A DNA stretch of 64,000 bases from CAZJKE01 sp964546585. GTDB lineage: Bacteria; Planctomycetota; Phycisphaerae; Phycisphaerales; SM1A02. Both the position numbers and the translations under genes were made by a program. How positions within the stretch are numbered: position 1 is the first letter of the stretch; each line of letters starts with the position of its first letter. The notes below the pieces were generated by a model. It saw nothing but the letters and a program-made list of their open reading frames with translations. It did not search any database and was not told the origin of the DNA. Where the stretch lies: NCBI GenBank assembly GCA_964546585.1, contig CAZJKE010000004.1, positions 1-64,000 of the forward strand. The letters are read 5' to 3'. Below, in pieces: positions 26,266-34,600 of the stretch.

Positions 26266-27900
26266 TCAGAAGCCCATGTCATCCATGCCGCCACCGCCGG
26301 CGGGGGCCTTCTTGTCCTCCGGCACATCGGAGATGGCGCAGTCCGTGGTCAGCAACATGCCTGCCACGCTCGCCGCGTTCTGCAACGCGATTCGCTCGAC
26401 CTTCGTCGGCACGATTACACCGGACTCGACCAGATTGCCGTAGGTGCGCGTCAGACCATTGAATCCAAACGCATCATCGTCGCTTTCCTCGACCTTCTGG
26501 GCGACGATCGATCCGTCGAGTCCGCAATTGACGGCGATCTGCCGAATGGGACCGGCCACAGCGCGAGAAACGATGTCGATGCCGACCTTCTCATCGCCGC
26601 GTGCCTTCTTCCTGGCACTCTCAAGTGCGCGGCGTGCGCGGATGACTGCAACGCCGCCGCCGGGAAGGATTCCCTCTTCGACGGCCGCCCGGCAGGCGTG
26701 CAACGCATCTTCGACGCGGGCCTTCTTTTCTTTCATTTCGACCTCGGTTGCTGCGCCGACATTGATCTGAGCGACGCCACCGGCGAGCTTCGCCAGCCGC
26801 TCCTGCAACTTCTCGGCGTCGTAGTCGGAACTTGACGCATCGATCTGGGCCTTGAGTTGCTCGATGCGACCCTTGATGTCGCTGGTCTTGCCAGCACCTT
26901 CGATGATCGTCGTGTTGTCCTTGTCGACGGTGGTTTTCTTTGCTCGACCGAGGTCCGACAGTTCGATGGTCTCGAGGTTGATTCCAAGTTCTTCCATGAC
27001 GGGCTGGCCGCCGGTGAGGATGGCGATGTCCTGCAACATGGCCTTGCGGCGATCGCCGAAGCCTGGTGCCTTGACCGCGCAGACCTTGAGGATGCCACGG
27101 AGCCGATTCACGACGAGTGTCGCGAGTGCTTCGCCTTCGATGTCCTCGGCGACGATGAGGAGGCTCTTGCCCGACTCGGCGACCTTGCCGAGGATCGGCA
27201 GAAGGTCCTTGGCGGTGCTGATCTTCTTCTCGTGAACCAGCACGTAGCAATCTTCAAGGACAGCCTCCATCTCGGCGGTGTCGGTGACGAAGTGCGGGCT
27301 CAGATACCCCTTGTCAAACTGCATGCCTTCAACCAAGTCGACATTGGTGTCGAGGCTCTTGCCTTCTTCCACCGTGATCACGCCGTCCTTGCCGACCTTG
27401 TCCATCGCCTCGGCGATGATCCCGCCGATTTCGCTGTCCTGATTGGCCGCGCAGGTGCCGACCTGGGCGATCTCGCTCGAATCCTTCACATCGTTGGACA
27501 TGCGGTTCAATTCACCCACGATGGCTTCGACGGCGATGTTCACGCCGCGGCGGACCTCATTGGCCTGCGCACCGGCTGTGATATTTCGGAGTCCTTCCGT
27601 ATAGATGGACTCGGCGTAGATCGTCGCCGTCGTGGTTCCATCGCCGGCGTCCTTCGAGCACTTGGAGGCGACTTCTTTGACCATCTGGGCACCCATGTTC
27701 TCAAGGGCGTCCTCAAGTTCGATCTCCTTCGCCACGGTGACGCCGTCCTTGGTGACCGTGGGGGCCCCAAAGGACTTTTCCACGACCACGACACGGCCTG
27801 ATGGGCCAAGTGTCGTCTTGACGGCCTTGGCGAGTTTCTGAATGCCGCGGAGCATCTGCTCGCGGGCGTCGATGTCGTATGCGATGTTCTTTGCAGTCAT
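26266..27900 (-). CDS. groEL: 60-kDa chaperonin GroEL
   Basis: 544 residues, normal length, forming the double-ring folding chamber. Conserved segments include KTTLGPSGRVVVV, the ATP site DGTTTAT, and the GGM-type flexible tail (GGGGMDDMGF). An AAGGA site lies about 11 nt before the ATG at 27900. It is the last gene of an operon whose other members are a receiver-like protein, groES and two small proteins; the two small genes separate it from groES, whereas groES-groEL are normally adjacent. Confidence 0.97.
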   Translation of the reverse strand: MTAKNIAYDIDAREQMLRGIQKLAKAVKTTLGPSGRVVVVEKSFGAPTVTKDGVTVAKEIELEDALENMGAQMVKEVASKCSKDAGDGTTTATIYAESIYTEGLRNITAGAQANEVRRGVNIAVEAIVGELNRMSNDVKDSSEIAQVGTCAANQDSEIGGIIAEAMDKVGKDGVITVEEGKSLDTNVDLVEGMQFDKGYLSPHFVTDTAEMEAVLEDCYVLVHEKKISTAKDLLPILGKVAESGKSLLIVAEDIEGEALATLVVNRLRGILKVCAVKAPGFGDRRKAMLQDIAILTGGQPVMEELGINLETIELSDLGRAKKTTVDKDNTTIIEGAGKTSDIKGRIEQLKAQIDASSSDYDAEKLQERLAKLAGGVAQINVGAATEVEMKEKKARVEDALHACRAAVEEGILPGGGVAVIRARRALESARKKARGDEKVGIDIVSRAVAGPIRQIAVNCGLDGSIVAQKVEESDDDAFGFNGLTRTYGNLVESGVIVPTKVERIALQNAASVAGMLLTTDCAISDVPEDKKAPAGGGGMDDMGF

Positions 27901-27914
27901 TGTTGTTCGTTCCT

Positions 27915-28142
27915 TCAGTTCTTGGCGAGTTTTTCGCCGATCTCGATCCACGCGATTCGGCCGGTGTCGACCAGATACTCGCGGGACCCGTCGGTCAGTT
28001 TCAAGAGGTTGTCCGCCTCTGCCGGTACGAGCAGGGCGTTTTCGATGTCGCAGGACGGACCGTTTTCGAAGTGCAGTCGAACGCGGCGTTGTCCATTCAG
28101 GTCGGCGAGTGCCGAGCGAAGTTGATCGGAGGCGATCGTCAT
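27915..28142 (-). CDS. Small beta-barrel-like protein between groES and groEL (second copy)
   Basis: 75 residues, unknown. The pattern is a short helix (SDQLRSALADL), then alternating strands (RVRLHFENG, CDIENALLVP, NLLKLTDG, EYLVDTGRIAWIEIG), the layout of a five-strand Sm/SH3-like barrel. It aligns loosely with the gene before it (helix, then V-x-G-x-x-x-x-I-x-N and a terminal +-+-D-x-x-x-I), suggesting an old tandem duplication. The ATG at 28142 starts 1 bp after the preceding stop, and groEL starts 14 bp after its own stop. The tight packing argues for a function linked to the chaperonin. An upstream frame extension overlaps the first copy and is ignored. Confidence 0.75.
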   Translation of the reverse strand: MTIASDQLRSALADLNGQRRVRLHFENGPSCDIENALLVPAEADNLLKLTDGSREYLVDTGRIAWIEIGEKLAKN

Positions 28143-28143
28143 G

Positions 28144-28368
28144 TCAGAGATCACTCCGGGCCTGCCACGCGGCAGACACATGGGAGGAGTCGAGCCAGAT
28201 GTAGTTCTGTTTCGTGGTGATGCGAATGCCTTGCGCACTCTTCAGTTCATCCACCGCCTCCACATTCCGGATTTCCATAGGGTGTTCTTCACCCCAGATG
28301 ACGGCGGTCAGTTCCTTGTCGGTACCGACCATGTTTCGTAGCAATTCGATCAATGGTCCTCGTTCCAT
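28144..28368 (-). CDS. Small beta-barrel-like protein between groES and groEL (first copy)
   Basis: 74 residues, unknown. A helix (LIELLRNMVG) is followed by strands (ELTAVIWGEE, MEIRNVEAVDEL, GIRITTK, YIWLDSSHVSAAW), again like a small Sm/SH3-type barrel. It begins 23 bp after groES and ends 1 bp before the second copy. No nucleic-acid or chaperone-binding motif can be named. The fold assignment is inferred from the strand pattern only. Confidence 0.75.
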   Translation of the reverse strand: MERGPLIELLRNMVGTDKELTAVIWGEEHPMEIRNVEAVDELKSAQGIRITTKQNYIWLDSSHVSAAWQARSDL

Positions 28369-28391
28369 CGCGTCGTCCTTCCAAGAGGCGT

Positions 28392-28682
28392 TCAGTCGAT
28401 GATGCCGAGGATGTCATCCTCGGTCATGATGAGGTAATCCTCATTATCGATCTTGATCTCGGTTCCCGCGTAGGACGAGAAGATCACTCGGTCGCCCGTG
28501 CTCACGGTGAACGGCGTTCGGTCGCCCGTGTCATGGTTGAGCCGTCCGCTGCCCACGGCGATGATCGTGCCTTCCTTCGGCTTGTCCTTGGCGGACTCTG
28601 GCAGAAAGATGCCGGACTCGGTCTTTGACTCGGCTTCCGCCCGCTGGACGAGGACCTTGTCTCCTAATGGCTTGACGTTCAT
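28392..28682 (-). CDS. groES: 10-kDa co-chaperonin GroES
   Basis: 96 residues, the heptameric lid of GroEL. The opening MNVKPLGDKVLVQRAEAE, the mobile loop containing SGIFLPESA, and the terminal strand D-Y-L-I-M-x-E-D-D-I-L-G are all standard. Its ATG overlaps the stop of the receiver-like gene (28679-28682), so it is translationally coupled to it. No CIRCE element is visible upstream. Confidence 0.97.
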   Translation of the reverse strand: MNVKPLGDKVLVQRAEAESKTESGIFLPESAKDKPKEGTIIAVGSGRLNHDTGDRTPFTVSTGDRVIFSSYAGTEIKIDNEDYLIMTEDDILGIID

Positions 28683-29233
28683 TCCTGTGTCTCCTCTGTT
28701 CCTCGATGTTCCTTGGCAGACCGCGTGGTCTGCCGGGTTTGTGACAATGCACGGACTGCTCGCGGCCAGCGGTCGGCATACCGTCGCCGAACCACTCGCC
28801 GCAGCGCGTCCAAGAGCGTTTCCAGCCGCAAGGGCCGGTCGACGACGGTGAATGCACCTTCATGCAGAGATCGTGCCAAACCGCGGGCGTGTTCCCGCCG
28901 CGTGGCTTGGGATGCTCGAAGCACAATGGTGGGCGGCGGTGATTCGAGCCGCCGCAGCAGTTGCAGGATCCGCTCACCACCTGGTTCACCCCGTCGCCCA
29001 CCACTTCGCAGCGGAAGCGACAGATCCACCAGTGCGATGTGGACCGGATTGCCGCGGATGAGATCCGTGGCCTCAAGGCCGCTGTCGGCCATGAAACTGC
29101 GGATTCCCATGGGATCGAGCAATCTTGGCAGTTGCCGGATGGCGGTGTCCTTCCGCCAACTGCTGCAGGTCAGCAGCAGGTTGAGGCGTCCGTCCTGTTC
29201 AAGGGGTTCGACTTGTGCGGTGTCTGGGGCCAT
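28679..29233 (-). CDS. Degenerate receiver-domain protein, first gene of chaperonin operon
   Basis: 184 residues. Residues about 17-150 follow the response-regulator receiver plan. D70 in HIALVDLSLP is the phosphoacceptor position, GAFTVVDRPL matches the conserved 'GAxxxxxKP' turn, and an amphipathic last helix follows. The first strand is LLLTCSSW, so the usual acidic pair is missing, and R133 replaces the conserved lysine. Phosphorylation-dependent switching is therefore doubtful. A Gly/Arg-rich insert follows the D70 loop, and the basic C-terminal tail (about 150-184) has no DNA-binding motif. The ATG at 29233 avoids overlap with asnS; the frame is open upstream. Confidence 0.75.
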   Translation of the reverse strand: MAPDTAQVEPLEQDGRLNLLLTCSSWRKDTAIRQLPRLLDPMGIRSFMADSGLEATDLIRGNPVHIALVDLSLPLRSGGRRGEPGGERILQLLRRLESPPPTIVLRASQATRREHARGLARSLHEGAFTVVDRPLRLETLLDALRRVVRRRYADRWPRAVRALSQTRQTTRSAKEHRGTEETQE

Positions 29234-29404
29234 GTCAGGGAGGGGTCTGCCAACGCTCTTTCGGGGCAAGAACCGTGCCGGTTTGGCCTCTTCCTGTACC
29301 TCAACTGGCCGGTAGTGTCTGCCGTCTTGGCAGGGACCTCTTGCCCCGGCAGCCCGTCGTCGTGGTACTTTCCCGCTTCTCTGATCCAAGAAGGAGTTTC
29401 TGCA

Positions 29405-30838
29405 ATGGCGTTCGACCCCGGGTGCACCCCGATTTCGGCCATCCTGAGAGGACCGCAAGAGCAGCGACCTGCTGCCGGGTCGTCGCTGACGATTCGCGGG
29501 TGGGTGCGATCACGGCGGGATTCGAAGGCGGGGTTGTCGTTCATTCATATCTCCGACGGATCCTGCTTTGACCTGCTGCAGATCGTTGCGCCGGTGGACT
29601 TGCCCAACTACGAGAAGGAAGTGCTCCAGTTGACGGTGGGGTGTTCGATCGAAGTGACGGGGGAACTTGTGGCCTCGCAAGGCAAGGGGCAATCAGTCGA
29701 GATGCAAGCGAAGACGATTCGCATTGCTGGTGGTGTTGAGGACCCTGATACATATCCGGTTGCGGCGAAGCGTCACTCGTTCGAGTTCCTCCGTACGGTT
29801 GCTCATCTGCGGCCGAGGACCAACACCTTCGGGGCGGTGGCCCGCGTTCGAGACTGCCTTGCGCAGGCGATACACAGATACTTTCATGCAAATGGTTTTC
29901 TCTGGGTGCACACGCCGATCGTGACTGCGAGCGACTGCGAAGGCGCGGGCGAGATGTTCCGGGTGTCGACGCTTGATCTGGCGAACGCGCCACAGACGGA
30001 TGATGGCGATGTGGATTTCGATCAGGACTTCTTCGGCAAGGAGTCGTTCTTGACCGTGTCGGGGCAGATCAATGTCGAGTCGTATTGTTGCGCGCTGAGC
30101 CGCGTGTACACCTTTGGGCCGACATTTCGTGCGGAGAATTCCAACACATCGCGTCACCTCTCGGAGTTCTGGATGATCGAGCCGGAGATTGCATTCGCCG
30201 ATCTCTCTGACGATGCCGATTTGGCCGAGGACTTCCTCAAGTCAATCTTCGCCGACCTGCTGCGGGAGCGGTCGGATGACATGTCGTTCTTCGAGCAGCG
30301 GATCGACAAAGACTGCATCAAGAGGCTGGAGGGTGTGGTGGGCTCCAGTTTCGAGCGAATGGAGTACACGGACGCGATTGATGCGCTGTCCAAGGCGCAG
30401 GAATCGGGCGTGGCGTTTGAGTATCCGGTTGGGTGGGGCAGCGATCTCCAGTCGGAACATGAGCGGTGGCTGACGGAAGAGCATGTGGGGCGTCCCATCA
30501 TCCTGATGAACTACCCCAAGGAGATCAAGGCGTTCTATATGCGTCTGAACGATGATGAGCGGACGGTTGCGGCGATGGATGTGCTGGCACCGGGAATAGG
30601 CGAGATCATCGGTGGTTCCCAGCGAGAGGAGCGTCTTGATGTGCTGGATGCTCGGTTGGTTGAGTGCGGGCTCGATCCCGAACCGTACTGGTGGTATCGC
30701 GACCTGCGGCGGTACGGCACCGTGCCCCATGCCGGCTTCGGCCTCGGGTTCGAGCGGGCCATCCAATATGCCACTGGCATGGCCAATATCCGCGATGTCA
30801 TCCCATTTCCCCGCTCCCCCCGCAACTGCGACTTCTAG
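29405..30838 (+). CDS. asnS: Asparaginyl-tRNA synthetase
   Basis: 477-residue class II aminoacyl-tRNA synthetase. It has an N-terminal OB-fold anticodon domain (about 25-130), motif 2 FRAENSNTSRHLSEFWMIEP, and motif 3 GFGLGFERAIQYATG. The ending NIRDVIPFPRSPRNCDF is typical of AsnRS, separating it from AspRS. AAGGAG lies about 10 nt before the ATG at 29405, so the long upstream open frame is not used. Divergent from the chaperonin operon. Confidence 0.96.
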   Translation: MAFDPGCTPISAILRGPQEQRPAAGSSLTIRGWVRSRRDSKAGLSFIHISDGSCFDLLQIVAPVDLPNYEKEVLQLTVGCSIEVTGELVASQGKGQSVEMQAKTIRIAGGVEDPDTYPVAAKRHSFEFLRTVAHLRPRTNTFGAVARVRDCLAQAIHRYFHANGFLWVHTPIVTASDCEGAGEMFRVSTLDLANAPQTDDGDVDFDQDFFGKESFLTVSGQINVESYCCALSRVYTFGPTFRAENSNTSRHLSEFWMIEPEIAFADLSDDADLAEDFLKSIFADLLRERSDDMSFFEQRIDKDCIKRLEGVVGSSFERMEYTDAIDALSKAQESGVAFEYPVGWGSDLQSEHERWLTEEHVGRPIILMNYPKEIKAFYMRLNDDERTVAAMDVLAPGIGEIIGGSQREERLDVLDARLVECGLDPEPYWWYRDLRRYGTVPHAGFGLGFERAIQYATGMANIRDVIPFPRSPRNCDF

Positions 30839-30958
30839 GGCGTCCAGAACCGGTCACGGACACCTTATCGGGCCAGCCGATGCGATCCAACCCCGAATAA
30901 GCTGTTCGGGAACCAAGGGCTTGCATGCCGCGAAGGGGGTGGTAGAAGTAGTATGGAG

Positions 30959-30979
30959 CCCCCAGGCGTCATCTGGGGG
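30959..30979 (+). promoter_or_regulatory. Hairpin covering the ribosome site of the S8 protease gene
   Basis: CCCCCAG (30959-30965) can pair with CTGGGGG (30973-30979) across a 7-nt loop. The GGGGG arm is the only Shine-Dalgarno-like sequence before the ATG at 30988, so the stem could mask it and limit translation. Confidence 0.4.
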
Positions 30980-30987
30980 ATGAATGC

Positions 30988-33900
30988 ATGTTGTTGAGAA
31001 TTGCCGCCCACCTTCGGATTGGCCTCGTTGTCGCTCTCGCGTCAATCGTCGCTCCTGCAACCGCCGCTGGCCCATTGCCGAGAGCGTCCGTGGACTACAG
31101 GCTGTCGCTTGGCGAGCAGAGGTTTGACCCACTGCGTCAGATGGTCGCTCAGGATGCAGGTTGGGATCAGATTTCCGATGCGGGCTCGGACCTGCGGCTC
31201 GTGCAGTATTCCGGGCCGATTCAGGAATCGTGGCTGTCATCCCTCCGGGATGAAGGACTTGAGCCCATTCAATACATCCACCCGTACACCTACATTGTCT
31301 GGGGCGACCCGAGCGCTCGGAGAAGCTTGGACCTCCTGCCTGGCGTTCGATGGACGGGCAATTTCGTCAACGGTTTCCGCGTCCTGCCTCGCTGGCGAAA
31401 CCTGAGCAACGCGCCGCTCGAATCCCGCCTCCTTTTGTACCGCGGAGCGGATACGGAGCGGGCCGTGGAACTTCTCGCCGATCGAGGCGCAACCCGCATC
31501 GATCGCCGCGTTCTTGACGAGCGATTTGAGATCGTATCATTCATCGCTCCCGGCAGCGGCTACCAGTCGCTCTCCAGCGTACCGGGTGTATACGCATTGC
31601 AACCACGGCCGCTCGACGGCGGCCTGCGAAGCGAAATGAGCTCGCAGGTGAATGCGGGCAATGTCGACAACGGCAACAACGCCTTCCCCGGCTACCGGCA
31701 ATGGCTGTTGGATATGGGAATCAATGGCAACGGCGTAGCGATCGCCATTGTTGATGGCGGTTCCGATCAGAATCACACGGATCTAGCAGGTCAGTTTGGC
31801 GCCTGTACCGGTGAGAGCTGTGGCGGCAGCGCATCAAGCAGCCACGGAACCCATACCGCAGGCATCGTTGCTGGGACCGGCGCCTCCGGCGTGACGGATT
31901 CATGGGGCTTCCTTCGCGGGCTTGGCGTTGCGCCAGGTGCGACACTTGTCGAACAGGTGTATTCACCGGTGTACCAGCAGCCCGGCGGGATGTTGCAACT
32001 CATGACGGAATCGCAACAGAGCGGAGCAATTGCATCGAGCAACAGTTGGGGACCTTCAGGATCGCCGCAGGGCTACGACATCGACACAATGGAAGTCGAC
32101 ATTGGCGTGCGGGATGCGGACAGCGGGGTGTCGGGGGATCAACCGCTGTCGTATGTGCTGGCCATCATGAACGGGAATGGCGGAACGAGTTCGCAAGGTT
32201 CGCCGGACGAAGCCAAGAACATTTTCACCATCGGGTCAACGAAGATGCGCGGCTCGAATGGGTCACAGGACACGAACATTGACGACATCTCCAGCAACTC
32301 CGCCCACGGGCCCTGCCTGGACGGGCGAAAGATCCCGCACATGGTCGCGCCTGGCTGCAATGTGGATTCGAGTGTTCCGGGCGGCCACTCACTCATGTGC
32401 GGCACGAGCATGGCGTGTCCGCAGGTCGCTGGTGCGGTGGCGCTGTTCGTAGAGCATTATCGAAATGAGACCGGGGACGATCCAACACCGGCGATGGTGA
32501 AGGCGGCGCTCACCGCTGCTGCTCGCGATCTCGCCGGACATGATGACGCTGATGGCAATACGCTTGGCCATCCATTTGATTCCAAGCAAGGGTGGGGCAG
32601 GCTCGACCTTCCCGCCGTACTACTCAACGAACCTGGCAGCGTGCGATACTTTGATGCTCCAGAAATCCTCGATGCAACCGGCGACCAATGGACTTTGACT
32701 GTCTCGCCGCACGACCCGTCGCAGCCGATTCGAATCATGCTCGCTTGGACCGACGCCCCCGGGCACGGACTCGGCGGGAGTACACCTGCTTGGAATAACG
32801 ATCTTGATCTTGTTGTACAGAGTGGCTTGTCGACGTGGCGCGGAAACAATTTCGGCAGCAATGGATGGTCCTCGACGGGCGGGAGTGCGGACGACCGCAA
32901 CAATACCGAGGGGGTTTTCCTCGGGCCGGTGCCGCCCGGGCAGGTGACGATTGTCGTGCAGGCGACCAACCTGACATCCGATGGTGTTCCCAACAGCGGC
33001 GACGGCATCGATCAGGATTTCTCGCTGGTCTGTTACAACTGCGCCGAGGACCCAGGGTTCTCGCTGACCGTCGATCCAGCATCCGCATCCCTGTGCGCCC
33101 CCGGCGAGGTTGAATACACGGTAAGCGTGGGCCAGATTCTGGGGTACGAAGAGTTGGTGGTACTGTCGCTCGACAGTCTGCCTGGCGGGCTCGTCGGTAT
33201 GTTCTCTGCTAACCCGGTCATGCCACCTGCGGAGGTGACGCTGACCGTCTCCTCCGGCGTGCAAGCACCGAGTGGCAGCCATGACTTCGAGGTCATTGGC
33301 ATTTCCATCGATCAGATGCACACGGCCGGGGCCAACATCGGCGTGTCGGAAGACGCTCCGGAGGTTGTGACGCTTGTTCGGCCACTTGACGGTGCGATGG
33401 ATGAGGACCTTGCCCCGTCCTTTGAATGGGATGCAGTGTCTGGCGAGGCGACCTATCACTTGCAGGTGTCGGCGACGGCAGATTCCAGCCAGATTGTCTA
33501 CGAGGAGAGCGGCATCGTTGACAGTTCGCTTGACTTGCCGATACTGCTGGATTCCGCGACGACCTATTACTGGCGCGTTTCCGCCGCCAACTGGTGCGGT
33601 GATGGCGAGTGGGCTTCGTGGCGGTCGTTCACCACAACGGACGCGATTCGCATCCTTCTTGTGGATGATGACGACAACAACCCCGATGTGCGATCGCTGT
33701 TCGAGGATCCGCTTGACAGCATCGGTGTTGTGTACGACATCTGGGACACGAACAACTCCGACAACGAACCGGATGCGGCGACGCTCAGTGGATACCCGCT
33801 GGTTGTTTGGTTCACTGGTGACGAGTTTGGAGGCTCTGCAGGGCCCGGCTCGGCCGGCGAGGGTGCGTTGGCGACCTACATTGGTGCTGGCGGACACCTG

Positions 33901-34428
33901 TTGTTGTCCAGTCAGGATTACCTCTGGGATCGTGGATTGACCGACTTTGGCGAGCAGTGGCTCGGCATCGGCTCCTACGACAACGACGAAGGACAAGACT
34001 CGGTGACTGGCGAGGGCGAGTTGTTCGGCGAAGTCGGCACGGTGGGCCTTTCCTACCCGTTCAGCAACTGGAGCGACGTTGTTTCACCCGCAGCCGATGC
34101 GTTGCTGGCCTTCAGTGGCAGCGAGGGCAATGCGGCGATTCTCCGCGATGATGCCGACGGTGGCGGTGCGATCTTCCTGGCCTTCCCGTTGATCACCGTG
34201 GAGGAAAGCAGGCGAGCGGAGATTCTGGAAATCGTCCTGACATGGGGCGGTGGCGGGGGTGGCGACCCATGCCCCGCGGACTGCAATGGCGACGCCCTGG
34301 TGGATGTTCTGGACCTGCTGGCGATCATCGCATCCTGGGGTGAGAGCGGGGCCTGTGATGTCACCGGAGACGGCATCATCGGCGTCGACGACCTTCTGGC
34401 GGTGATTGCGGCCTGGGGAGGCTGCTAG
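30988..34428 (+). CDS. Large secreted subtilisin-like (S8) protease with dockerin-like tail
   Basis: 1146 residues. A signal peptide (about 1-27) and propeptide-like region (about 30-215) precede an S8 catalytic domain. It has Asp256 in IAIVDGGSD, His286 in SSHGTHTAG and Ser474 in CGTSMACPQ, with the oxyanion Asn in the NGNGG segment near 395. A jelly-roll/P-like region follows. A fibronectin-type region (about 790-880) and a DUF4350-like or GATase-like stretch with VDDDDNNPDVRS (about 890-1090) come next. The end, about 1095-1146, has two EF-hand-like loops, each followed by a DLLA-x-I-x-x-WG helix. It should be exported and degrade extracellular protein. Confidence 0.92.
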   Translation: MLLRIAAHLRIGLVVALASIVAPATAAGPLPRASVDYRLSLGEQRFDPLRQMVAQDAGWDQISDAGSDLRLVQYSGPIQESWLSSLRDEGLEPIQYIHPYTYIVWGDPSARRSLDLLPGVRWTGNFVNGFRVLPRWRNLSNAPLESRLLLYRGADTERAVELLADRGATRIDRRVLDERFEIVSFIAPGSGYQSLSSVPGVYALQPRPLDGGLRSEMSSQVNAGNVDNGNNAFPGYRQWLLDMGINGNGVAIAIVDGGSDQNHTDLAGQFGACTGESCGGSASSSHGTHTAGIVAGTGASGVTDSWGFLRGLGVAPGATLVEQVYSPVYQQPGGMLQLMTESQQSGAIASSNSWGPSGSPQGYDIDTMEVDIGVRDADSGVSGDQPLSYVLAIMNGNGGTSSQGSPDEAKNIFTIGSTKMRGSNGSQDTNIDDISSNSAHGPCLDGRKIPHMVAPGCNVDSSVPGGHSLMCGTSMACPQVAGAVALFVEHYRNETGDDPTPAMVKAALTAAARDLAGHDDADGNTLGHPFDSKQGWGRLDLPAVLLNEPGSVRYFDAPEILDATGDQWTLTVSPHDPSQPIRIMLAWTDAPGHGLGGSTPAWNNDLDLVVQSGLSTWRGNNFGSNGWSSTGGSADDRNNTEGVFLGPVPPGQVTIVVQATNLTSDGVPNSGDGIDQDFSLVCYNCAEDPGFSLTVDPASASLCAPGEVEYTVSVGQILGYEELVVLSLDSLPGGLVGMFSANPVMPPAEVTLTVSSGVQAPSGSHDFEVIGISIDQMHTAGANIGVSEDAPEVVTLVRPLDGAMDEDLAPSFEWDAVSGEATYHLQVSATADSSQIVYEESGIVDSSLDLPILLDSATTYYWRVSAANWCGDGEWASWRSFTTTDAIRILLVDDDDNNPDVRSLFEDPLDSIGVVYDIWDTNNSDNEPDAATLSGYPLVVWFTGDEFGGSAGPGSAGEGALATYIGAGGHLLLSSQDYLWDRGLTDFGEQWLGIGSYDNDEGQDSVTGEGELFGEVGTVGLSYPFSNWSDVVSPAADALLAFSGSEGNAAILRDDADGGGAIFLAFPLITVEESRRAEILEIVLTWGGGGGGDPCPADCNGDALVDVLDLLAIIASWGESGACDVTGDGIIGVDDLLAVIAAWGGC

Positions 34429-34600
34429 CGGCCTGCTAGCCCGTCCGATATCCGCGAGGAAATGGGGGACTCAAACATTTGTCGAGCGCAAGTGCTCCTG
34501 TACACGATTATCTCGCGTGGCCGGAGGAGTCGCCCGTGGGGCGGCCCGGCCGTGAAGGCCCCGTGGATGTGGGGCCACAGGAAACCGCAAGGGGTTGCCG

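Noticed and set aside
26857..27801. 314-codon open frame on the plus strand opposite groEL
   Set aside because: Antisense shadow of a strongly conserved gene with matching codon periodicity; no independent protein features.
29234..29404. CIRCE element expected upstream of the groES operon
   Set aside because: No TTAGCACTC-N9-GAGTGCTAA or close variant is present between the receiver-like gene and asnS, so HrcA control is not supported.
34429..34600. Possible cobalamin riboswitch before the B12-fold gene
   Set aside because: The leader has GC-rich hairpins but no recognisable B12 box, and is too short for a full aptamer.
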